In this document: piece after piece, positions 9,978 to 27,834 of the stretch
How positions within the stretch are numbered: position 1 is the stretch's first letter
How the letters are laid out: the number at the start of each line of letters is the position of its first letter
Assembly: GCA_009731375.1 (NCBI GenBank)
Contig: BJOX01000060.1
Location: 390,187 to 418,020 of the forward strand
Direction of reading: 5' to 3'
From: Paulinella micropora
Lineage: Eukaryota > Cercozoa > Imbricatea > Euglyphida
Length of the DNA stretch: 27,834 bases
The notes under the pieces: generated by a model
Database searches by the model: none
The model's input: only the letters and a program-made list of their open reading frames with translations
Told to the model about the DNA's origin: nothing
Translations under genes and position numbers: made by a program

Positions 9978-10272
9978 TAAAAATATAATAATAATAATAA
10001 TAGTGCTTCTCTGTCAATGGCTGATGCATTTCTGCACATGCGCCTCCATCGTCTCACCCGTGAGGGGAGTACGAAGAATTGACGATAAGCTCTAATGACA
10101 CCCCCGCAAGGGCAGTTCCAACACTTCCAGACGGGCCGGTATGTTCAATGAAAATACTGGTCCAGACGGATCGGTATGTTCAATGAAAATACTGGTGGCA
10201 CCGACGGGAATCGAACTGGCGACAGGGCCCAGATGGTAGAACTTGACCACTGGGCTATCACGGTGTCCATAA
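9945..10272 (-). mobile_element. tRNA-derived SINE-like element with ATT tail
   Basis: On the minus strand the 5' part holds both internal RNA polymerase III promoter boxes of a tRNA gene: box A TAGCCCAGTGG (10247-10257) and box B AGTTCGATTCC (10207-10217), about 29 bases apart as in tRNA genes. The acceptor and T stems do not pair well, so this is not a working tRNA; a 5' hairpin of GCCCAG with CTGGGC is present instead. Downstream come two tandem 35-bp units, a non-tRNA body to about 10003, and an ATT-repeat tail reaching the gap. tRNA head, unrelated body and simple-repeat tail are the standard SINE plan. Target-site duplications cannot be checked because the tail runs into the gap. Confidence 0.72.
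10126..10195 (-). repeat. Two tandem 35-bp units inside the SINE-like element
   Basis: 10126-10160 and 10161-10195 are copies of a 35-bp unit containing GGTATGTTCAATGAAAATAC; they differ at two positions (ACGGGCC versus ACGGATC). Confidence 0.95.
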
Positions 10273-10280
10273 CAATAAGA

Positions 10281-10406
<126 letters not shown>

Positions 10407-10407
10407 G

Positions 10408-10610
10408 AGTCTGACTTCCGTGCAAGGTGGGGCTGGCAACCACCATCCCCGCACCAAGAAGCACGCCCCTCTGAGCGCACACCATCCAACACCACATGTT
10501 CCAGACTTTGATCAGCACGCATCCCGCCACGCCGTCCACCATCCACAACGCCGACAGCTTTGACACCATCCACCTGATTCCGCCAACCCCCACCCTCAGC
10601 CACTCGTAAA
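10408..10610 (-). mobile_element. Interspersed repeat family, copy A
   Basis: The C-rich (plus strand) sequence at about 10461-10605 is recognisably homologous to 12811-12950. Shared ordered blocks include CACGCCC, CACACCATC, AACACCACA, ATCAGC, CATCCC, CCATCCACAAC, ACCATC and CCCACCCTCA. The minus orientation is inferred from the ATT-type tail at 10281-10406. No domain is recognisable; it could be the 3' end of a LINE or a SINE body. Confidence 0.6.
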
Positions 10611-10623
10611 GAAGAGGAAGAAG

Positions 10624-10656
<33 letters not shown>

Positions 10657-10917
10657 AAGAAGAAGAAGAAGAAGAAGAAGAAGAAGAAGGACGAGGACAA
10701 GGAGGTAGAGGAGGACGAGAAGAAGAAGAAGAAGAAGAAGAAGAAGAAGAAGAAGAAGAAGAAGAAGAAGAAGAAGAAGAAGAAGAAGAAGAAGAAGAAG
10801 AAGAAGAAGGAGGAGGAGGAGGAGGAGGAGAAGGAGAAGGAGAAGGAAAAGGAGAAGGAAAAGGAGAAGGAGAAGGAGAAGGAGAAGGAGGAGGAGGAGG
10901 AGGAGAAGAAGGACGAC
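10611..10917. repeat. (GAA)n array with GAG-rich variants
   Basis: A GAA trinucleotide array with short GGA/GAC interruptions near 10690-10720, changing to GGAGGA and GGAGAA units from about 10810. It is purine-pure on the plus strand over most of its length, a composition known to favour triplex or R-loop structures. Confidence 0.97.
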
Positions 10918-11200
10918 TGAATCTATCGTATAAGCACAAACGCGTGTGTACACACATGCAGTGCAACTGTGACCGAACACTATCACATGAGGATGGGCGC
11001 ACTAACAAATCAAGAGACAGACAGACATGGGGACAGGTAGCAAGATCGATACACAAACAGATGAATAGATACGCATATAGATAGACTTTTTGGGCAGGTA
11101 TGTAGACAGTTAGATACAAAGATAAACAAATAGATATCTAGATAGATAGAGGGAAAGATTGATAGATGGGTAGAAGATAGGTGAATGAAAAAATAAAGGA
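10918..11200. other. AT-rich non-coding spacer
   Basis: Low-complexity sequence with scattered GATA-like words (ATAGATA, AGACAGACAG) and no coding signal. Confidence 0.6.
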
Positions 11201-11766
11201 CAAAAAAAAAAAAAAAAAAAGAAAGAAGGAGAAGAAGAAGAAGAAGAAGAAGAAGAAGAAGAGAAAGAAGGAAAGAAAAAGAAAAGAAAGGAAGAAAAGA
11301 AAGGAAAGAAAGAAAAGAAAGGAAAAGAAAGGAAAAGAAAACACACGACCAGAAAAGAAAGAAAAGAAAGAAAAGAAAGAAAAGAGAAAGAAAAGAGAAA
11401 AAAAGAGAAAGAAAAGAGAAAGAAAAGAGAAGGAAAAGAGAAAGAAAAAAGAAAGAAAAGAGAAAGAAAAGAGAAAGAAAGAGAAAGAAAAGAGAAAGAA
11501 AAGAGAAAGAAAAGAGAAAGGAAAGAGAAAGGAAAGAGAAAGGAAAGAGAAAGGAAAGAGAAAGAAAAGAGAAAGAAAAGAGAAAAGAAAAAAGAAAAGA
11601 GAAAAGAAAAAAGAAAAAAGAAAAAAGAAAACAAGAACTTGAACAAGAAAAAAAAGAGAATAAAAGAAAAAAAGAGAGAGAAAGAGAAAAGAAAAAAAGA
11701 AAAAAAGAAAAAAAGAAAGAGAGAAAGAAAGAAAGAAAGAAAAAGGAAAAAAGAAAAAAAAGAAAT
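11201..11766. repeat. Purine-only (GAAAA/GAGAAA) low-complexity tract
   Basis: More than 500 bases almost purely A and G on the plus strand, with units drifting between GAAAA, AGAAAGG, GAGAAAGAAAA and GAAAAAA. The few pyrimidines lie mainly near 11340-11350 and 11633-11645. Confidence 0.95.
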
Positions 11767-11767
11767 G

Positions 11768-11852
<85 letters not shown>
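11767..11852. repeat. (GATA)n microsatellite
   Basis: About 20 near-perfect GATA units. Confidence 0.97.
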
Positions 11853-12303
11853 CGACTAGTCAGAAAAAAGGAGCTTCTGATTTCGTCAACCAAGGAAGTC
11901 TGTGGGTAAAGTATTAACCCGATGCCCAGCTAAGCCGTGATGTTTGCACGGAAGGGACTGATACAGGCGATACCAAACCTCCCTAGTACCAGGCGGGGCC
12001 AGGGCTCGTTCCATAAGCGCCCCTTGCAGAACGAGCTCCCACCTCCATTACAGAGGACCCAGTAAGCAGATGGAGTTTCGAGACTGTTCGACAGTCTAGT
12101 ATAAACCGACAGAGCACTGTGGGTTTTATTCCGGGCTCAACAAGCGAGAAAGGGCACCCTGAGGGAACAGGATTGTGCTTCCCGTCGCTATTTCGGCATG
12201 TGACTTATAGGCGTATGGCTAGGCACACATAAGGCACCCCACCACGGGCCCAGCACACCCACACCATCCCCTAATTCTCTGTACAGATGGCACCCATTTC
12301 AAA

Positions 12304-12306
<3 letters not shown>
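11853..12306 (+). other. Unique-looking insert between two GATA arrays, possible retroposon
   Basis: About 450 bases of balanced composition bounded by GATA arrays on both sides. The right edge reads CATTTCAAAAAA and then GATA units, like an A-rich element end with a simple-repeat tail on the plus strand. It contains GACTGT-TCG-ACAGTC, a perfect inverted repeat with a 3-base centre, near 12080-12096. There is no long reading frame. A retroposed element is a guess from the flanks. Confidence 0.35.
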
Positions 12307-12603
<297 letters not shown>

Positions 12604-12730
12604 GAGAAAGAGTAAGAGTAAGAGTAAGAGTAAGGGTAAGAATAAGCTAAGAGTAAGAGTAAGAGTAAGAGTAAGATCTAGTGTAAGAGTAAGAGTAAGA
12701 GCAAGAGCAAGAGCAAGAGCAAGAGCAAGC
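12604..12730. repeat. Second (AGTAAG)n hexanucleotide array
   Basis: Same AGTAAG hexamer as at 7403-7860, with a run of AGCAAG variants at its right end (about 12700-12730). It directly abuts the C-rich sequence that leads into copy B of the interspersed repeat. Confidence 0.95.
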
Positions 12731-12799
12731 GTAGGCGGTCCAAAAACAACCCCCAAAACCCAACAGAAAACGCTTCAACGAGCCACCTGGGCGACTCAC

Positions 12800-12950
12800 C
12801 ACAGAAAACCACGCCCTTCCGAGCCACACCATCAAACACCACACTCTGAGCCTTCATCAGCGCCCATCCCACCCCGTACCCCATCCACAACCTCCACAAC
12901 TTTACCTAGCACCATCTTTACTCCTCAAAACCCACCCTCACCACCCCTAC
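12800..12950 (-). mobile_element. Interspersed repeat family, copy B
   Basis: Diverged homologue of copy A at 10461-10605, on the same strand. The order of shared words is preserved (CACGCCC, CACACCATC, AACACCACA, ATCAGC, CATCCC, CCATCCACAAC, CACCATC, CCCACCCTCA), with small indels between them. The sequences beyond both ends of the homology differ. On the minus strand the side corresponding to copy A's tail leads, after about 80 bases, to the AGTAAG/AGCAAG hexamers rather than to ATT repeats. Confidence 0.6.
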
Positions 12951-13822
12951 TCCAACCCCCACCAGCTTTCTTGCAAGGTTTTTCGCTCCCAACGTTGACC
13001 CCCTCCCTCCAGCGTCCAATCACACACCTCTGGCCGCTCCCTGCCTCCCCAACGCCCACTCCCAGTCGACACACACCAGTTGGGACCCCTCTACTCCCTC
13101 ATTCCCCAGAGCCCCGTTTCTCCTCAGGGGGTTTTTTTTTTGCCCACACACTCCCCACACCCCTCCGCTCCCAACCCCGCAACCCCCAAACCCCAGCTCG
13201 GCCCCCAGCCTTCAGAATAATTTTGACTACCACCCCTATAGCCTGGTCATAAATCTCCAATCTTTTGAACATGACTGTGACGGCCCCCCCTGACCAATAA
13301 ATAACACATCCTAGTTCTTTCTTGGAATCCCTTGGAAACAACAAATGGATGGCTTCGAATGGTTGAAATACCCCTTTTTTTTGTAATCAGTTCGGCGCGG
13401 CTGCTAGGTTCCGTCAAGGAAACGGCTGCCTCTGGCGAACTGACCAGGAAATCGTCCCCCTTTTCTGGGAAAAGTGTGCTTTTCGAGCACCAGATGAAAT
13501 GTGGTGTAAGTGCACCCTGCTGATCAGTTCGGCGATGCCTAGAAAGCACCAATTTGCTGGTCCGTTCGCTGCCCCCTGAAAGCCACTGGAACACATCTAG
13601 TTCTTTCTTCGGAGGTTTAACTACCATATGCCTCTTAAAAAAACAGAGAGACGCATTAGACACGAAAGTACAACCATCACTTGCAGCTGAGTTGCACACA
13701 TACTGCGACCGCGCACATAACTCTGACATATCTACGTACCTCCCTACTTGTTAGTTGCACACATACTGATCATGAGCAGACACACTGACATACTAGCGAC
13801 ATACCTAACTACCTACCTATAC
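12951..13822. other. Non-coding sequence, C-rich then balanced
   Basis: 12951-13250 is strongly C-rich and G-poor on the plus strand, with many CCCC and CCAAC words. 13250-13750 is balanced and contains short internal repeats: CTAGTTCTTTCTT near 13310 and 13597, and ATCAGTTCGGCG near 13387 and 13523. A 160-codon minus-strand frame (13247-13729) exists, but I recognise no domain in it and do not call it a gene. Confidence 0.5.
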
Positions 13823-13823
13823 A

Positions 13824-13890
13824 CATACATACATACATACATACATACATACATGCATACATACATACAATGTACATACATACATACATA
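13824..13890. repeat. (ATAC)n microsatellite
   Basis: ATAC tetranucleotides broken by ATGC and ATGT variants. Confidence 0.95.
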
Positions 13891-13945
13891 CTGCTATGCA
13901 AGATGGCAGTTATCTCTTGGGATGGACGACACCAAAGAGGGTGAC

Positions 13946-14012
13946 AATTCATCGAGCAAGATTAATGTACAACTTGTTCATTAAAAGTTGTTCATTAATC
14001 TCTCGATGAATT
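13946..14012. repeat. Long imperfect hairpin (28-30 base arms, 9-base loop)
   Basis: Left arm 13946-13975 and right arm 13985-14012 are reverse complements except for a CA bulge and one mismatch. The arms start with AATTCATCGAG and end with ACAACTT. The sequence ACAATTCATCGAGCAAG recurs as a third, directly repeated copy from 14051. Confidence 0.9.
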
Positions 14013-14128
14013 TAACCCCTAAACACCCAAAAATAACACAAAAGATGGAAACAATTCATCGAGCAAGATTATTTAAAAATCTTCGTTCCTTCTTCGTCTG
14101 GCACGCACGTGCAACTTGACGTGCATAC

Positions 14129-14134
14129 ACACAA

Positions 14135-14166
<32 letters not shown>

Positions 14167-14427
14167 ACACACAACTCACACACAAACACAAAAACACACA
14201 CCGTGGCAGTGACACACGTACACACACACACACACAACACACACACATACACACACAACACACACACACACACATACACACTCTCACATACAAACACGCA
14301 CACACTGACACACTGACACACAAAACACACACAGACACACACACACACACACAGTGACACAACCAAACACACACAAACCACACACAAACCACACACACAC
14401 AGACACACAGACACACACACACACACA

Positions 14428-14510
<83 letters not shown>

Positions 14511-14548
14511 GGCAGACACACACACACACATAATTGCAGACACAAACA

Positions 14549-14580
<32 letters not shown>

Positions 14581-14690
14581 ACACACACACACACTGACAG
14601 ACAGACAGACATACACACACATGTATTAACACAAACAACACACACGCAAACACACACATACACACACACGTCACGTCGCACACACAAAGA
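14129..14690. repeat. (CA)n microsatellite, interrupted
   Basis: More than 500 bases of CA repeats with scattered CACACT, ACATAC and AAACAC interruptions; the purest block is about 14405-14506. Long frames here (Cys-Val or Thr-His repeats) are artefacts of the repeat. Confidence 0.97.
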
Positions 14691-14710
14691 TGACAGGGAG
14701 AAACCATGAG

Positions 14711-14783
14711 CGAGAGAGAGAGAGAGGGAGGGAGATCGAGAGAGAGAGAGATAGATAGATAGATAGAGATAGAGAGAGAGAGT
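14711..14783. repeat. GA / GATA microsatellite
   Basis: GAGA units with a short GATA block at about 14750-14772. Confidence 0.93.
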
Positions 14784-14803
14784 ACGTGCTGATATTGAAA
14801 TTC

Positions 14804-14855
14804 GCCTGATATCAGGCACTGTTTGTCTGATATCAGGGAAAACACCTGATATCAG
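14804..14855. other. Cluster of three CTGATATCAG palindromes
   Basis: Perfect palindromes at 14804-14817 (GCCTGATATCAGGC), 14827-14836 and 14846-14855 (CTGATATCAG). Their centres are 21 and 19 bp apart, about two helical turns each. A half site, AATATCAGGC, lies at 14921-14930 and GCTGATATTG lies just upstream near 14788. The spacing resembles repeated protein-binding sites, but no adjacent gene is evident. Confidence 0.8.
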
Positions 14856-15001
14856 AGCCTTTCCATCATCAAAGTACTATTTGAAAACCGAATGAAATGT
14901 TTTTAATTTTGATGAAGATGAATATCAGGCTTGATAAAGAATGAAAACAGTTTATTTGAATCAAGAACCACTCGAAAATACAAGAGTTTTGCGCGCGCGC
15001 G

Positions 15002-15003
<2 letters not shown>

Positions 15004-15065
<62 letters not shown>

Positions 15066-15135
15066 CTAGAGAGAGAGAGAGAGAGAGAGCGAGAGCGAGC
15101 GAGAGAGAGAGAGAGAATGAGAGAGAGCGAGAGCG

Positions 15136-15207
<72 letters not shown>

Positions 15208-15257
15208 GGATAGATAGATAGATAGACATAGACAGAGAGAGAGAGAGAGAGAGAGAG
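15004..15257. repeat. (TA)n, (GA)n and (GATA)n compound microsatellite
   Basis: TA units to about 15064, GA/GAGC units to about 15138, GATA units to about 15225 and GA units to about 15257. Preceded by GCGCGCGCG at about 14992-15000, a possible Z-DNA-forming run. Confidence 0.96.
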
Positions 15258-15381
15258 ACGCAGCGAGAGAGTTGTAGCAGCAACAACACTCCTTCGTTAA
15301 TCAGGAAAGAGGTAAGAATCGTTAGATCCTGTGACCTCGCGACCTAGGGTAGTCTATTTTATTTTAGTTGATGTCGATATA

Positions 15382-15398
15382 CATATACATGCATATGT

Positions 15399-15460
<62 letters not shown>

Positions 15461-15524
15461 GTACATGCACATGTACATGTACATGTACATGTACATGTAC
15501 ATATGCATATACCTATACATATAC

Positions 15525-15597
<73 letters not shown>

Positions 15598-15658
15598 AAT
15601 GAATATACATATACATAATTATTATACATATACATATGCATATGCATATAACATATAT
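15382..15658. repeat. (ATACAT)n hexanucleotide array
   Basis: ATACAT units with a central block of GTACAT variants (about 15460-15500) and ATGCAT or CTATAC interruptions. Confidence 0.96.
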
Positions 15659-16140
15659 ATACATATATAACCACCTCCGCGCCGCCGCCCCTGACCCCCA
15701 CCCCATCCCACCCTCCACCCGCCTTCCCCTTCCCACCTGAATACAATAGATGCTTCCACCAGGCCACACCAGAGCTTCCAACTACCAGTCTATAAGTAAA
15801 ATATTTCATTGTAACGCCAAGACACACATAAACCTTTTGAAAGCTTTTCTTTCTATTTCCCTCAACCTTCTCAATCGCGAAGCTCATCACCATCAAGTTC
15901 AGAAGTTGATTGCCGTTCTTCCTTCAACCCGCCTCCCCCCCCCCCCTTCCTCACACGCACCAATGTTGTTTTTGCGTAACTTTCTGCAGGTGGATTAGGT
16001 GAAAAAAATGATTGCGACTGCAATTCCGATTTTGCTTGCGTTGGTGTATTGGAACGGTTGGGGAGGTTCGAATCTTCCAACTCTCTCTTGCAATTTTTTC
16101 GAGTATTGCGACTGCGAACTGAGACCGAGAGACCCAGAGG
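15659..16140. other. Non-coding sequence, no gene supported
   Basis: A C-rich stretch (15670-15740, and C runs at 15935-15950) followed by balanced sequence. A short frame from ATG 16008 starts with a hydrophobic stretch (M-I-A-T-A-I-P-I-L-L-A-L-V) and could be a signal-peptide exon for the downstream gene; this is discussed as a finding and is not asserted. 16062-16078 resembles a tRNA T arm but lacks the rest of a tRNA. Confidence 0.4.
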
Positions 16141-16377
16141 GAGAGGGGGGGGGGGGGGAAGCAAGAAAAAAGAAAGAAATTTTAATAAGTGAACTAATGA
16201 ATGAATGAGCGAGATGGGTAGGAAGCAAGGAGAAAGAGAGAGAGAGGGAGAGAGAGAGAGAGAGAGATAGAGGATATATATACATATATATATATATATA
16301 CACATATATATGTATATTATATATATATATAGAGAGAGAGAGACATACAGAGGAGAGAGAGGAGAGAGGAGGGAGGG

Positions 16378-16411
<34 letters not shown>

Positions 16412-16480
16412 GGAGAGACAGAGAGAGAGAGAGAGAGAAAGAGACAGAGAGAGACAGAGAGAGAGAGAGAGAAGAAAGGG
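16141..16480. repeat. G-run, (GA)n and (TA)n low-complexity block
   Basis: A G homopolymer run at about 16144-16158, GA tracts at 16226-16268 and 16331-16475, and a TA/TATACA block at about 16274-16330. Confidence 0.92.
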
Positions 16481-16878
16481 ACGTCTGTGTATTCGCATGC
16501 ACTACACACACAATATTGAGCTTTGTGGAAGCATATTGGATGGATGGGTGTACTGATGCAAGTGTCTAGGTACATATGTACGCATACACATAATATTATT
16601 TGCATGCAACCATGCGTATATATGGCATGTATTTTATGTATGCATGTACCTATGAATATATATGCTATTTATATGTTGATACCTGTAGCATAGCGATGCT
16701 AATTTTTTTTTTTTTTTTTTTCAAGCAGGGAGAGCGGGCGGGGTGGGTGGGTGGGGGGATATGTACGTTTATTGTATATGGCGTGAGCTCGAGAGACTGC
16801 TGTGCAGGTATGTATGTATTTATTTATTCGACAATGTGTGTAATGCACGTATGAATGGTTGCTGTCTTGGCTGAGCAG

Positions 16879-27217
<10,339 letters not shown>

Positions 27218-27273
27218 GTGAGTGTCTAACATTGTCTTTGTATGTTTTTAATTGTGTGGCCTCTCTTCTGTAG

Positions 27274-27354
27274 TACCATGTGCCCCAGATGTTCTATAGC
27301 TTTCTTTGCTTATCTAGACGCAAATGGCAGTTCTGCGCGATAGGAAAAAAACCT
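27274..27354 (+). CDS. Possible next exon of the split gene
   Basis: The acceptor-like CTCTCTTCTGTAG ends at 27273, and the frame that continues from the preceding exon (phase 0) stays open (Y-H-V-P-Q-M-F-Y-S-F-L). A GT at 27355 could be the donor. There is no repeat homology to confirm it, and the frame also stays open beyond the proposed donor. Confidence 0.3.
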
Positions 27355-27789
27355 GTCTGCCTCATTTTCTCCTGCCTTGCACCTACTGTCTTCCTGAACA
27401 CCCCCCAGAATGGATCAGGTCCAGCCGTCCTTCTATTGATAATATTCTTTCTACCTCAACCGTCCAAAAGTACTAGGCAGCTTGCCCACTTTCTTGCCTA
27501 CTCGTCTGCCTTGGCTTCCTCTCTGTTATGCAAGAAGGCTAATTGTGAGTAATTTTCTCTCTTCCTCTGTCTCATAATGCCTTCCTGAGGTGGTTGAGGG
27601 ATGTCATGACAGCCTAAGGTTGCTGGCATGGAAAGAAATGAATCCAAGGCATAAATATATAATCGGAGGAGAAAGGGGCTAAAGAATCCGTCACGTTCCA
27701 AATGATCTTTTTCCATCTCAACAAACATCATATTAATCATCTCCCTACCATTTATTACCGCAGACTGCGTGGACTACCCGTATGGGGCC

Positions 27790-27827
<38 letters not shown>

Positions 27828-27834
27828 CCCCCCT
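27355..27834. other. Right edge, no feature assigned, ends in poly-T
   Basis: Pyrimidine-rich sequence that is probably intron of the same gene. A homopolymer T run of about 36 bases (from 27792) and CCCCCCT end the window. I cannot place another exon here. Confidence 0.5.

Noticed and set aside
10195-10272. A functional tRNA gene on the minus strand
   Set aside because: Boxes A and B are present, but the acceptor and T stems do not pair and the anticodon arm is replaced by a long hairpin; better explained as a SINE head.
13247-13729. 160-codon minus-strand frame
   Set aside because: No recognisable motif, and it overlaps short internal repeats; nothing supports it beyond being open.
14069-14845. 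Minus-strand Cys-Val frames of about 250 codons
   Set aside because: Translation of the CA microsatellite.
15523-15896. Minus-strand frames through the ATACAT array
   Set aside because: Mostly repeat translation with short unique ends; no domain.
16062-16078. Perfect tRNA T-arm look-alike (5-bp stem, TTCGAAT loop)
   Set aside because: No box A at the right distance, no acceptor stem and no anticodon arm; probably chance.
16600-16854. Plus-strand frame starting M-H-A-T-M just before the split gene
   Set aside because: It crosses a poly-T run, has no signal-peptide shape, and no splice joins it in phase convincingly.

Overview
This is eukaryotic nuclear DNA from a draft assembly with four N gaps (5607-5885, 7269-7278, 9392-9944, 18641-18650). 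The evidence is a reverse-transcribing LTR-type element, spliceosomal GT..AG introns, a tRNA-derived SINE-like element and very dense microsatellites. No feature identifies the species. An alga, a protist or an early-branching animal relative would all fit, and I do not choose between them.

Layout. (1) 1-5213: a decayed Ty3/gypsy-type retrotransposon, entered inside its protease. Order is protease, reverse transcriptase, RNase H, integrase, then a long C-terminal tail. It carries an in-frame TAA, a deletion/frameshift in the integrase zinc finger and an in-frame TGA. (2) 5214-7200: non-coding sequence around a gap, possibly including the element's 3' LTR. (3) 7200-16500: a roughly 9 kb repeat belt with purine-rich microsatellites, two adjacent tandem satellite families (GC-rich units of 127-159 bp, and a ~182-bp unit centred on a 16-bp palindrome), a tRNA-derived SINE on the minus strand, two diverged copies of another interspersed repeat, a long hairpin, and a cluster of three spaced palindromes. 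(4) 16879 to the right end: one large split gene on the plus strand, incomplete at both ends.

The split gene is the main biological content. I resolved 14 exons (16879-27217) giving about 1,950 codons in one continuous frame. The encoded protein has seven FG-GAP repeats with calcium-loop motifs (the number in an integrin-alpha-type beta-propeller), then twelve CSPG4/FRAS1-type (Cadherin_3) repeats, then a single transmembrane helix and a cytoplasmic tail. It is best read as a giant cell-surface adhesion or matrix receptor. Introns interrupt every second FG-GAP calcium loop. The eight central CSPG repeats lie in a single 2.7-kb exon, whereas the flanking CSPG repeats are cut by introns. A 648-bp double-repeat unit inside that exon shows recent duplication or gene conversion.

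The gene and the retroelement show no functional link. The repeat belt separates them, and the strand bias of the microsatellites changes from purine-rich to pyrimidine-rich near the start of the split gene.
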